Positions 21,419-32,222 of a DNA stretch of 64,000 nucleotides are shown here, one piece after another. Each line of letters opens with the position of its first letter. Within the stretch, counting starts at the first letter, position 1. The stretch lies in contig JBBPSI010000039.1 in NCBI GenBank assembly GCA_038093515.1, forward strand, positions 62,001-126,000. Direction: 5' to 3'. The DNA is from Butyriboletus loyo (lineage: Eukaryota; Basidiomycota; Agaricomycetes; Boletales; Boletaceae). The position numbers were made by a program, and so were the translations under genes. The notes beneath the pieces were generated by a model. That model made no database searches. It was not told the DNA's origin and worked only from the letters and a program-made list of their open reading frames with translations.

Positions 21419-22603
21419 GTGCAGAGACAGACGAGCAATCCCGGCTTGGGTATTATGGCTTCATCAATTGCCGTTATTTCGACAGTGCTATCTCTCGGGG
21501 CAGCATGGTTCTATTTCTCCCCAGATCGGCGACAAGAACAGAGGGGTTCAATTAACTTTGTGATGACAGCAGCAGTCGGCCTGCACACCCTGCTCGTACT
21601 ATCCAACCTCGCGTTACGCCGACCTCCAAACCTATTCGTGCGATTAGGAATACCCATAAACGCGCCAGTGGACCATATAAAATCTCTGCTGATGAAGGAG
21701 GCTGGATTCAACACGATGGGGGAACGAGGCGCAATCACTGTTCCTCCTGAAATTCCAAAGGATGTCGACGCATTGCTCAGGAGGCTCGGCGTATACGGAA
21801 GTAGAGATATATACGTGAGGTACGTGTGTTCGTCTCTCCTTCGAAACACGGAGCTCACGAAAAGCAGGTTCGGGCAACGTGCCATGCAAACGTGTTCGTA
21901 TTGTTCCTCGACCGCCGACTATACGATTCTCATTCTGTCTGGCATTCTTCTCGAGTACTTGCGAACCGCTACGCTACTCCTCTTCTTAACCACCAATATC
22001 AATGGCCGACAGAGATGGAGAACGAATGTCCTCGGCGCGCTCACATGTGCATTCCTCGCTGAGGTCTACGTGTTCACCTCCGCTAGCGCAGTGCCACTCG
22101 AAAAAGAAGCCAACAGAGCGTTCATGGTACGTTGGCATTAGTACTACGACGCGTCCACGAGTCTTGATGATGAATTATGACCAACGCAGTGGCACGACAA
22201 TCTATTCCTGGCTCGCAACGTGCTTTTCTTGGTGCTTTCCCTCTTCATTCAAATACTCCCTGCCATCTACCCTCCCCCTCCAGCCGCAGTAGCGCTCGCT
22301 CCTGCGCTCGGGGGCCTTGAACGTACGCTTCATCGTGCTCATCTTCTCAAATACTTTCGTCAAGCTGTCCTGAGGCACCCATACACCCGTGAACGGATAG
22401 TGGAATTCTGGGCCAATGATGCTGCTGAAGGTACAACTGCGCGAAGCAATCCAAACGTACAGACGACCGCATCCAAACTAGGGTTCGGGTTCGCTACACC
22501 GACTGGTTCCGGAGACAAAGGGGGGCAAGAAAGCATATTGAGGGTCAATGCGAGGATGGCGGTTCAGTCGTTGAAACCATTATTTATACCCCCACCAAAT
22601 TGA
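21419..22603 (+). CDS. Fungal multi-pass membrane protein of unknown function
   Basis: Three exon blocks read cleanly: about 21419-21819, 21868-22126 and 22190-22603, with introns of 48 and 63 nt. Hydrophobic segments lie at ASSIAVISTVLSLGAAWFYF, near VMTAAVGLHTLLVLSNL, YTILILSGILLEYLRTATLL, NVLGALTCAFLAEVYVF and LVLSLFIQILPAIYP, so about five transmembrane helices. A FGQRAMQTCSYC motif precedes the third helix, and a soluble, Gly/Thr-rich tail follows. I recall this layout from a conserved basidiomycete family without assigned function. An internal ATG (21455) exists, but the frame RDIVQRQTSNPGLG upstream looks coding, so the true start is in an earlier exon I could not place. The 48-nt intron is a multiple of three and could be read through. 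Confidence 0.65.
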
Positions 22604-22679
22604 CAAGGAGTACGAGGCGAGACAGGTGATTCTTGCGACAGATGTTCGCTGTCGAACTATGAGTGAATAGAGTAAATAC

Positions 22680-23760
22680 AACCGCAATGATCTCTAAGTG
22701 TTTACACACCTTGCGTCATGATAGCACAGGGTTGCCAGAAGCTTGGGCAACTCTTCATCTTGCGGATAACCCACAGCTCTCGCCAAAGACAACATCTCGT
22801 CCCCAAGAATAGAGACTTTTTCATGCCCGAAGCAACTTGTCAACCAGCTTGTTATTAATTTGTCATAATTTTCCCTTGAAACGAAGGTGTCATTTACTGA
22901 CACATCCTGCGATATTGCTGGTCGAGTGGGACTGTGCAGACGGGAGAGTGCGAGTGAATCTACTTGGGCTGGCATCGCTACAATGCCTACACTTTCCCCC
23001 TTCAGCAAGTGTTACATTAGCTATAGAAACCAACTGCTTACTATGGCTTTCCCTTGGGGGGCTCAGTGGAGGATCATGCGTTGTAGGTTCGTGTGCTCGA
23101 GTGCGAGTGCGTTTTTCAGCGGGAGGAGGTAGGATCGATTATAGATGGTGGCAGTTGGGCGGGAAAGGCGCTTATCACATTCTTTGAAATATGTGTGGTA
23201 CAATGGGTGATCGGCCAGGTCCTTGTCGTCCGGTCTGACAACCTTTTCCCAGTCCGGCCAATATTCTGTGGAGTTCATCACAAATAGGTTTTCGGTAATA
23301 ATGGTCTCGCAGACCGTCACCTCCTGGCTGGGGGACCGCACGAACCCTTTCCTGTAGGAACGCTGGTTAGCCAGAGTGTATACTTGATCGGTGTACTTAC
23401 TAATTGTTCATAACTTGAGCTTTCGCTTTACGACAAGTGGCCCAACGAACGTTGTTCATGGAGTGGGCGTGGTCGCTGATGATTATGCGGCCGATGTTGT
23501 CTACAACATCTTTGATGAGGTCGTTGGGCTGCATGTAGAACTTGTATTCGCGTGGCCAGGGGGAAGAAAAGGATGTACAGTGCTGCAAAGAGCTATCAAG
23601 TGTTTAAAGAACTTCGGGTTGGTCCAACCGCTACGTAAGATCTCACGAACTTGGCTTGGAGTCACTCCTGTAGCAATCTGAATAATGGAACGAAGACCCA
23701 CTTTGGTCGAAGTTGGAAGGAATTCCTCCTTTCACCTGCATGCACGCTATGGTATAGTTC
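22680..23760 (-). other. Unidentified leftward coding-like segment
   Basis: Leftward frames look protein-like in order: GLRSIIQIATGVTPSQVREI, then NDLIKDVVDNIGRIIISDHA, then EVTVCETIITENLFVMNSTE with EYWPDWEKVV, then NYDKLITSWLTSCFGHEKVS. They are separated by intron-like gaps, but the splice after VRWATCRKAKAQVMNN creates a stop in the only obvious reading. I do not recognise the family. It may be a degraded gene. Confidence 0.3.
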
Positions 23761-24165
23761 GAGTTGAGTTTAGGACATGCTTAGTCCGTTCCGACAGAAC
23801 AGAAACATTCTCACAGGACAATTGTCACGACACATGTTGGAGAGTCCCGAGAGATGGATATCGTGCCCGTAGCAGCAAACACGAGAAAGAGCAGGGATTG
23901 GCACTCCGTGCTCGCTCCAGACTGTCGATGTCGGCATAGCTCTTCTTGAAACTCTGTCCAGCTCGGTGGCACAATTCGGCAACTCTCGTCTACATACAAA
24001 CTTCTGTGTATAAACAACGATGCGGGTGAAAGGATAACTCTTCTCGTAGTAGTGACTAGTCTTGAAGTCGTCGGAGTACTAACTCATGGCTGGGTGGACC
24101 TTACCTAATCGGGATTTCTGTAGAGTCCCAGCTCGTCGACTCGGACACCCATTGCGAATGCGGCG

Positions 24166-24890
24166 ATGATCAGGTTTATACTGGTGCAGGTGAGTTCATT
24201 CCAGTTCATTCGGACGTATCCTTCGAACAAGAGTTTAGAATAGGCAGGGGAAAACTCGGCTGTCAAAGTGGTATGTACCATATGACGATGAGGAGAAGGT
24301 GAGGTACTTAATACCTTGATAGTATCAGAAATGCACCATAATAACCATGCTTCGTCTAGGTGAGGCTTCGCGGTGAAGTACACAGACTAGTCGCGCCTCG
24401 CGATCAGAAGTACCAGTCCAACTTCGTAGAGGTCTGTCGTTGTGAGGAGTGACAACGAGCTTCCTCTCATTCACATGGCCCACAGTTCAAGAACCACAAG
24501 ATAGTGTACCGTCGCTATGCTGGCCTTTTCTTCTGTGTGTGCGTCGATGCCAACGATAATGAACTTGCCTATCTCGAAGCTATCCATCTCTTCGTGGAGA
24601 TTCTCGGTAAGCCCGGAGCTTGTTGACAACCTACCATCTTGGGGTGGCTGACACACCTTTTTCATGCTTTATCCAAAGATTCTTTCTTCGATAACGTGTG
24701 CGAGTTGGATCTCGTTTTCAACTTCTATAAGGTTAGGAGCATCCTTCGGTCGTACGTGTTACCCCCTTTCACCCACCGAACCTATCAGGTATATGCCATC
24801 CTGGATGAAATTTTCTTAGCCGGTGAGATCGAAGAGACCAGCAAAGATGTCGTTTTGCAAAGGCTAGATGAATTAGAGAAGCTAGAATGA
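24166..24890 (+). CDS. APS2: AP-2 complex small subunit sigma
   Basis: Six exons (24166-24189, 24239-24298, 24360-24431, 24486-24606, 24679-24731, 24789-24890) give 143 residues, the family's usual length. It starts [20 protein letters not shown] and contains [75 protein letters not shown] and ends LEKLE. These match AP-2 sigma rather than AP-1 sigma ([16 protein letters not shown]). The subunit is part of the clathrin adaptor AP-2 at the plasma membrane and binds acidic dileucine signals. The first exon is only 24 nt, and all introns are 49-72 nt. Confidence 0.97.
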
Positions 24891-26620
24891 GTTCTTGGTC
24901 GCACGCCCCTGTACGATTCTCACCCATGATCTACCGACCCCGAATTATATCGGATGCTGACATTTTCCACTGGTAAAAGATGATATGATTGCACGATCCA
25001 GATAGTTTGAATGACAAGTGGATTTTACACCTTTTCGACGTAACAAGTTTTGCCCTACTCCCACCGAGACGCTTCTTGTCATGCACCACATACATAGCCT
25101 CGCTACCAAGCTTGAAAAATACCTATTGAAGCTGCGCCCACGAACCTTCATGGATAAAACATACAAATGGAGACTCTGGAGGCATACCCATGTTTGATCC
25201 TTCCCTTCCCTGGACGTGAGTATACAAATGAGTACTTGTGGTGAGAAGATTGAAACGATCGTAGTTCTAAGTAGGTCAAAAGTCCGCTATCAGGCGTCAT
25301 GCATCATGACTTGTTAGCTCCAGACCTCAGTGGGGCCGGGCGTTTGTCAATGCGGTCAGATGTGATTATCGAGTGCAACAACATTCTTCAATTGGTCAAA
25401 GTTTATCCGTTATGAATCTGGAAATCTTCCGACTTCACACGGGCAATATTTTGTTTCATCGGATTTCATCGTGCCTCGCCTTCTTCCGCACAACAACATG
25501 GCTTCCCAAACTACGGAATTGGTTTGGAAAACGCTGCTCGTTTCAAGAATTTCCGCTTCTTTCAAATAGAGCACAGCATCAATGTATCACGGTTGATCAC
25601 TGGTCGCACTGTGACGTTTCATGCGTTGATTCCAGTGAGAAGTCCCATTGTAAAGATGTCCAAGTACATAGTGTACGGCTGTGTGTCCTGTCCCTAGGTG
25701 CGTGGCGTTGAAATACATTTGTCCGTAATTCATGCTGCTTAGATTCTATTGGTAGAGAAGGGTGCGCATGGTGGATCCGAATACGCCACCACATGGTTGT
25801 TCAGAAGGACAATCCCTCGTTCATGGATCCGTCAGCCGCTGACCTAGAGAAGACACAATACGATGGTAACAATATCCCAGCTTGGGATGAAACGAATGTT
25901 TCGTCTTTCAAGTCGGCGCCAGTGTAACCGAGTCTGCTTTGGAATCCCCACCAACATGTGCTCACACGCTTACCTGGCGGAAATAAGACATTCAAGAAGT
26001 GTGAGCCATTGAAAGGTGATTCAATCTGGATCTAATTTCATTATCTGGGCAGGGCTGGTGCACCTAAGGACACACTATCTGCAAATTGCACGCGTTCACT
26101 GGGACATGACATTGTCAGCCAATTGTTGAGTTCTCACATGGACACGCGGATGCCCATGATTTTCGCGTGGGCATTCCCACTGGTATAGTAACCCAGCGAT
26201 CACGACATCAAATCTCCCAATTCCGAGTGTCCCTGTTCCCTCCACGTTACAGGCCGACCACTCGGATAGGTAAGAAATGGGTCCCGAAGCCAAACTTGCT
26301 AATAGTGGGAGCGCACAGGATCAGCAATGATGTGATCGTGGCTATTCGCATCCGGCGTTGTTCCCGCACCCCATTTCCAGGGGCAGGCGCTTTGGTGATG
26401 ACGATAAAACTTAAAAAGGCCAAGGCAGATTCTCTGTCGGTGGAATATTTCACCATTTGTCCACCACGCAATCTCGGTTATCATTACGCGTCCGTGTTTG
26501 CCATTGCTGGGCGGTAGCAGTCTCCAACAGTCTCCTCCCAAAGTCAACGCCATTCGGTCTTGATCCTGTCGTTCATTCTGCTTCTCACTTGGTGCACTGT
26601 CACGACCGCTGGATCTAGCT
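24891..26620. other. Intergenic, nothing recognised
   Basis: Many short frames with no recognisable motif. May hold old duplicated fragments, but I cannot support any. Confidence 0.4.
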
Positions 26621-26621
26621 G

Positions 26622-26692
26622 GTAAGTAACCGGGCTTTTTTTGTCGATGGGGAGTTTCACTTGATGAAATGCTTGTTCCCAGGTAATGCAGA
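26622..26692 (+). other. Probable 5'-UTR intron
   Basis: A strong donor (ggtaagtaac, GT at 26622) and a pyrimidine-preceded acceptor (gttcccag, ending 26692) lie just upstream of the F-box-like ATG at 26706. Confidence 0.5.
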
Positions 26693-26705
26693 AGATCATC
26701 GTCAC

Positions 26706-27882
26706 ATGGAATTGTCGTTAGAGACGTATTGGGTTATCGTCAAACACGTGGGAAGTAGAGCAGACCTCTGCACCCTCTGCAGGGTCAACAAGAGGTTTCA
26801 ACTGGCAGCAGAACGGGCACTGTACAACACCAACTACGCAACGGATATGTGGGACACCTTCGGGATGTGCAAGCTATTCACGAGGACTCCCCGCCTTGCG
26901 GGAATAGTTGAAGCTCTGACGCTTTTCATTGGCCACGAGGATGACGGTGACAGTAGTCCCCAATCCGAGGTCCGTTTCCCGAACGACTTTTGGCCAACTG
27001 TATCCGAGGCGCTCCATTGCATGACGAGACTGCGTTTCTTGAACCTCCACATCGACAATGGAGGCGACGCTGCTCAGGCGTGGATTCTCGACGGCACCGC
27101 ATTCCGTCTTCGTGGCTTCCACTGTGACCTGCAGTGGGATGCTCATCTCGTATCATTTCTGAACACCCAGCCCGACATCGATGACTTGTATATCGTAGAC
27201 TATTCCGTTCCTGAGGACACTGCGCATAGCTCCACGTCTATATCGTTACCCCTCGACCCTGGCGCGCTCCTGAACTTATCCACCCTGGAATGCACCTTTG
27301 CCGAAGCCGCGTGTGCGCTGGTTCCCACCCGACCTATCTCCCGACTCAAAACATGTTTCTCTAAAACCCGACTGCCAGAGAAGAGGGAGGAGTTGTTGCT
27401 CCTGTTCTCGAAGTTGATGGAAACGACATGTCCTCTTCGTTCGCTCGATATCGCTGACTCGAGCTACTCCGAATCGTTCTCCATGGATCTCCTTGCTTCC
27501 GTGGTGAGGTTGCAGAGCCAAGTCCACGACTTACGGTATCTTGGAACGCTTGTCCTGCCCATAGATGGCCACGTTGTACGTAGCTCTGTGTCGAGAAGGT
27601 CGTTGTCGGTTGACATCCTTTATCAAGCGTCTCAAGTTTTACGGGCATTTGCGGATACTCCGTTCTCTGGAGTGTGTTGAAGTGGACGTCTCGGAGTGGG
27701 AACCACCGCCACCTATTCCGACAGGGGTGCGGGCACTGGCAAGTGAACTGAGGCTTTACTGTCCGTCACTCCGACGGGTAATATTTGTCAACGATTTCGA
27801 GAGGACGGTCGTTGCCGCGTCCCATGACACCTACACTTCAGAGTACGATACCAACGCGGAAAATATCTGGAGAGAATTTTAA
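26706..27882 (+). CDS. F-box-like/LRR protein
   Basis: ATG at 26706 begins MELSLETYWVIVKHVGSRAD, followed by LCTLCRVNKRFQLAAERALY, which fits a divergent F-box. Exons 26706-27572 and 27637-27882 are joined by a 64-nt intron (gttgta...ctcaag) that keeps the frame, giving 370 residues. Leucine-rich segments follow (MTRLRFLNLHIDNG, LNLSTLECTFAEAAC, LRYLGTLVLPIDG, HLRILRSLECVEVDVSEWE). The end is NIWREF. It is likely a substrate receptor of an SCF ubiquitin ligase, one of many such paralogs in these fungi. The target is unknown. An upstream in-frame ATG (26661) lies in the probable 5'-UTR intron and was not used. Confidence 0.7.
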
Positions 27883-29303
27883 CTGGTATTTTCGTTCGGA
27901 ACTTTCCCTCGAGTGTTGCCATGCTAACCTCGTTCTATTTCTAGAGCTTCGTTGCCCCTATCGTTCGTTGTTGTTTGCCGTTCTTCGTGTTCGCCGCATG
28001 TAGCCATTATAAAAACCATCGCCTGCTGTAACGATCCCGTGCCATTGACTAGCGATGGATGGTTATATCGGGAGGCGGATCGTTGTCGTCTTGGAACGAC
28101 TCGCATGCAGCCATGGACATCCTCGGCCATGAGATCACGTGATCGCTCTTGACTCAAACTTAAGCTTGACGTGTGTTATGTAACTCTATTTGACTTGCTA
28201 TCCCTCATAAGCTTTGCTTCGAACTCAGACAACACATGATTACCAACGTATGCCAGCATGCATCGGGGAAGTTTGGAGCTTACTTGCTAGCATGATAAAC
28301 TACGTCGTACGTGGGTAACTTCTTATAGCCAATCGGCATATCCTTGATGACTTGTCTTTACGAGATGAGTGGCCGATTTAACGGCAAGTCGAAGTAGCTC
28401 ACTTTGATCACTGCCCGTTTCTGATGGCGACCGTGCTCGTGCTCGCCGAGATGTTTGCCTTTTGGGTCCAGCCCGTCCGCGAACCGCATGCGTCGTCGAC
28501 TTCTGATGTGAATGAGGGTATTCGTGCATCGAGTCACAGAACGCTCTCCGAATCTGCAAGGAATACGCCGTCGTGCACTTTCTGGTTCACCGCTGGACCC
28601 TGACTGACGGACGGACAGGTATTGATGTCCTCCATTCTAGCAACTTCACATTACGGCCTTGTGGCAGAGGCACATTGCGCAGCGGGTCTCAAATGACCAC
28701 CCTCTTTTTTCTTCGTGCGTTTCTTGGCGGGCCATGTTGTTGTGATGTGACGTTCTGACCGAAGAGGGCGGACATATATTCGTGTGCGAAGAATCTCTCC
28801 CGAATAGGTCGATGAGGCCCAGACCAGAAAACATGCCATCTGGCTCTGTGACACCCAAGGTTAGCTGGAGTTTGTTCATTTGAAATCGGTAACAACCAGG
28901 GCCGGGAGCTGACTTGTAGGGCGTGGTCGATACACCACCGGAATGGTGGTCGAGCCTAAACTCGTCGAAAGCGGGCTCGGACGGTGAGGGCGTACCTCTA
29001 GAGACTGATAACGTTCGTACTCGGTGCACATTTGTTGATTCATCGAATGTCCACCGTCTGGTCGGTGACTGGAATCGCCTCCGTGCCATACTGTGTCGTC
29101 TTGTTATCAATGTGTGGTGTTTGTCGCCGTGGCGCTTCGCCGAGCGTTTGGAGTTCCCGTGTCGCTCAGTCGAATGCGCATTTCGAACCGTGCAGCGATC
29201 GCCGCCCACGTTCTACGTCACCGTTACAGTTATGATGTCATTTGGTGCGCATGTCATCATCCAACTACTACAGTTGCCTAATGCGTATGGTGCTCTTGGA
29301 CCG
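27883..29303. other. Intergenic, nothing recognised
   Basis: No gene supported. A 187-codon leftward frame at 28646-29209 has biased, Arg/His-rich composition and no motif. Confidence 0.45.
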
Positions 29304-29311
29304 TATATAAA
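29304..29311 (+). promoter_or_regulatory. TATA box of the CsbD/Hmp1-type gene
   Basis: A consensus tatataaa sits 94 bp before the ATG at 29398. The leader ends in a run of aac repeats before the ATG. Strong TATA promoters fit a highly or stress-induced gene. Confidence 0.7.
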
Positions 29312-29397
29312 GGAGGGCGGGGCGACGATACCCTCCAGTCGCGTCTTTTCCCTTCTCTACTCGCATCTTTCAGATAACAACAACAACAACCAGCATC

Positions 29398-29853
29398 ATG
29401 AGCCAAGATCCTAGGTGAGACGATTTGTGGACGAAGAATGAGGCTGACACTGCACCGTAGCAAACTCTCTGCCCAGATGCATTCTGCCAAGGGATCCGTC
29501 GTCGAGAACGTACGGTCTCCCCACATCGCACCGGAGAGGATCTGACGTTTATCTAGGTTGGCGATATGGCGGGCTCCCAGGCCTGGTCGCAGGCGGGCAA
29601 AGAGGAACATGCCGACGGCGAACAGGAACAGCAGGCTGCTCAGGCCAAGGGTTACACGAAAGGCGTCGCCGACAGGTTGGGCGGTTACAAGGACTCCATC
29701 GTTGGCGCCGTTAGCGGAGACAAGTCTCAGCAAGCTGCTGGTAAGTGTTGCAGATGGAGGTTTTTGTCTCGCGTTTTGATGATTGCGACAGGGAATGCGA
29801 AGAATGAGAAAGGCCAGGCTCAACAGGAAGTTAACAAGCCCACACGCGATTAA
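29398..29853 (+). CDS. CsbD-like / Hmp1-type small stress protein
   Basis: Four exons (29398-29414, 29461-29509, 29557-29740, 29792-29853) encode 103 hydrophilic residues: MSQDPSKLSAQMHSAKGSVV, GYTKGVADRLGGYKDSIVGA, GDKSQQAAGNAKNEKGQAQQ. The repeated G-x-x-K/D-x(4)-GxxxGD pattern is the CsbD-like fold. In basidiomycetes this family is often named after Hmp1 of Ustilago, described as recognising mismatched base pairs and cruciform DNA; in bacteria CsbD is a general stress protein. Either role here is inference. It converges with HEM13, with 123 bp between the stop codons. Confidence 0.85.
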
Positions 29854-29976
29854 ATACTGTATATGTAGATTCAGGTCGTTACAGAGCATTGTGAATCGGA
29901 AGTTTAATGTAGACTGAATCATCCCGGAGGACAGTGGTGATGTTACATTATTTAAACTTGCGACCAAGACACGCAG

Positions 29977-31005
29977 TTACGCCCAACTCTGTGGATTCTT
30001 CAAGACATTGACAATCCGCTCTTCCTCGCTTCCTGGCTCCGTCCCCAGCTCCGACATGTACTCCCACCTCGCCGTTTCTGGTAAGCTCATTAAGATGCTC
30101 TCGATCCGCGCGGAAGGCGTCTTTAGTCCAAACTTGGTGCCCCTATCGCACACCAAGTTGAACTCTACGTATCTCCCTCTCCGTAGAAGCTGCCATCGAC
30201 GATGATGGTCTGTGGGAACGTCGCGTTTCTTCTGCAGAAGGGGGATGTACGATGGAATGAAGGCGTTGCCAAGCTGCGAGATAAACTCGAAAATCTCCTC
30301 TGGGTCTCTTGGCCTCTTGACTTCCTCCGAGATGCGGGCGTGCTTCTCATCGGAGAGGTCGTCAAAGAACAGACCCCCAATTCCGCGAGCCTCATGCCGG
30401 TGAGGGATGAAGAAGTATTCGTCGCACCATTTCTTGAATGCGCTGTGCAGCTCGTCATTCTGACAGGCATCCTTCAAAGTCTTGTGGAAATGTCTCGCGT
30501 CCTCCTCATCAAGGTAGGACGGCGTTAGATCGCATCCACCACCGAACCACCAAGCGATGAGTTTACCCGACTGATCTCCTTCGCCTACTTGTTCAGTGAT
30601 TTCAAAGTAGCGGTAGTTAGCATGCACAGTCGGCTCGAATGGGCTGCGAGGATGGATAACGAGACTGATGCCTGCAGCGAAGAATGGGAGACTGGTTTTT
30701 GGGTCGATCGGGAGGGAAGAGTGATCTGCCCGCATCTCTTTGATCGCGGCCGGAGGGAGAATGCCGTATACGACGGACACGTTCACGCCGGCTTTCTCGA
30801 GTTTGGTATGGAGCGTCGAGGTGGTCTGACCACCATCGGGTGTGCAGGCGAAGACACACGATAAACCTCTCCCCCCTGCTGCTCTCGTCCACGCGTCACG
30901 CTTGAACTTTGGCGCATTGGGATCGAGCCGTTCGAGTGCAGCGACGATATCGTTCTGGAGACCGTCTATGTACGTTTCCACCTTCTTGCGCATCGAAGTC
31001 GCCAT
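29977..31005 (-). CDS. HEM13: Coproporphyrinogen III oxidase (oxygen-dependent)
   Basis: A single exon of 342 residues, starting MATSMRKKVETYIDGLQNDI and ending NVLKNPQSWA, the family's usual length and end. The PROSITE-type signature is complete: KKWCDEYFFIPHRHEAR followed by GIGGLFFDD. Also visible are ANYRYFEI, WWFGGGCDLTP and RRGRYVEFNLV. The enzyme oxidatively decarboxylates coproporphyrinogen III to protoporphyrinogen IX in haem synthesis. No mitochondrial presequence is seen, as in yeast, where it is cytosolic. It is the only multi-domain housekeeping gene here without introns. It shares a 382-bp divergent promoter region with the UBC1-type gene. Confidence 0.97.
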   Translation of the reverse strand: MATSMRKKVETYIDGLQNDIVAALERLDPNAPKFKRDAWTRAAGGRGLSCVFACTPDGGQTTSTLHTKLEKAGVNVSVVYGILPPAAIKEMRADHSSLPIDPKTSLPFFAAGISLVIHPRSPFEPTVHANYRYFEITEQVGEGDQSGKLIAWWFGGGCDLTPSYLDEEDARHFHKTLKDACQNDELHSAFKKWCDEYFFIPHRHEARGIGGLFFDDLSDEKHARISEEVKRPRDPEEIFEFISQLGNAFIPSYIPLLQKKRDVPTDHHRRWQLLRRGRYVEFNLVCDRGTKFGLKTPSARIESILMSLPETARWEYMSELGTEPGSEEERIVNVLKNPQSWA

Positions 31006-31387
31006 TGTCGTAAGCGCTGGGATGGTGGTGATCGCTGATCACTTGGATACGTCGATTCTCACAAGTCAACACTGGGCCTCTGGGCCGAGTTTGGGAAACT
31101 CGAAACTGGCTACTTATGATTCAATGGCCGTGTACACCGTGATTATGAGTAAATCTTTCGTTGGCTCTTCTTTGTACTGCAAGAGTTGGACGAGCACTCC
31201 ATCGGATCTGTACGAACTGGTTTTGAGTTTCGGTCTTATGCGATATCCCCGATGGCGATAAAGTCACGTGCTCTCGCAAAGAGAAGATCTTGTGTTCGAC
31301 TGTTCCCCCAGGCAAGACAAAATTCATTGTCGCCGCACATAACGCACATAACAACTGCACTCGTCGTTTTCGAAAAATCTCAACACC
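31006..31387. promoter_or_regulatory. Divergent promoter region, HEM13 / UBC1-type gene
   Basis: 382 bp between two divergent start codons. No classic TATA box was identified with confidence. Confidence 0.4.
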
Positions 31388-32222
31388 ATGGACGCCCGTC
31401 TCCGGAGAGTGAACAAGGAAATCACAGGTGAGTGGTTGTGGGACATGTCGGTTTATCACTGACCTACGCCTCGCTCAGACTGCAAGAACGACAAATCCTC
31501 CAACATTAATATCGATCTCATCGATAACTCGCCGTTTCACCTCAAAGGATCGTTTCCGGGGCCGAAAGACACGCCCTACGAGGGCGGTACATTCGAGGTG
31601 GTGAGCCAACCTCCTCTCTCGTCCACCGATGGTATCGGTGACCTCTACGGCATAGGATATCCTGATCCCCGAATCGTATCCATTCCAACCAGTCAAGATG
31701 AAGTTCATCACGAAGGTGTACCATCCCAACGTGTCCTCGGCTTCCGGTGCTATTTGCCTCGACATCCTGAAAGATGCCTGGTCCCCTGTCCTCACCCTCA
31801 AGTCTACGTTGATATCGCTTCAGTCCCTTTTGTGTTCTCCTGAACCAAACGACCCTCAGGACGCTGAAGTCGCCAAGCACTACACAACGAGCAAGCATAG
31901 CTTTGAAGAGACAGCGAGATATTGGACTCAAGTCTACGCTGGCGGCTCTGCTTCGCGAGGCAAAGTCCCCGAAAAGGAGTCACAAAGAGACGAGGTCGCG
32001 ATCGCTGGCTTGGAGAAGGCACACGTAGACCAATTCGAGGGGCTCGGGTTTGAACGATCGAAAGTTGTGCGTATCTGACAAGCATTTTTTTCCTTTGCCC
32101 GTGTCACTCACCATGACCGGTCTCTCCACGGACAGATTGATGTTCTCCGGAGACTGAACTATCGCGGAGCAAACGCAGCAAATATATCGGAAGATAAAGT
32201 TGTGGAAGAACTGTTAAAATGA
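31388..32222 (+). CDS. UBC1: Ubiquitin-conjugating enzyme E2 with C-terminal UBA domain
   Basis: Four exons (31388-31427, 31479-31600, 31656-32066, 32136-32222) encode 219 residues. The UBC fold shows DNSPFHLKGSFPGPKDTPY, YHPNVSSASGAICLDILKDA and WSPVLTLKSTLISLQSLL, with catalytic Cys88. After a linker, the C-terminus (VIDVLRRLNYRGANAANISE) is a UBA domain. UBC fold plus UBA, 215-220 residues, is diagnostic for the Ubc1/UBE2K class, which extends Lys48-linked chains for proteasomal degradation. All intron phases agree. Confidence 0.96.

Noticed and set aside
24105..24383. 92-codon leftward open frame
   Set aside because: It is antisense to the first exons of the AP-2 sigma gene.
24166..24890. 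AP-1 sigma instead of AP-2 sigma
   Set aside because: The residues [16 protein letters not shown] and NFYKVY fit AP-2 sigma. AP-1 sigma usually has a different pattern there.
28646..29209. 187-codon leftward open frame
   Set aside because: Biased composition, no domain, no splice logic.
29278..29967. 229-codon leftward open frame
   Set aside because: It is antisense to the four-exon CsbD/Hmp1-type gene, including its introns, and lacks motifs apart from composition-driven hydrophobicity.
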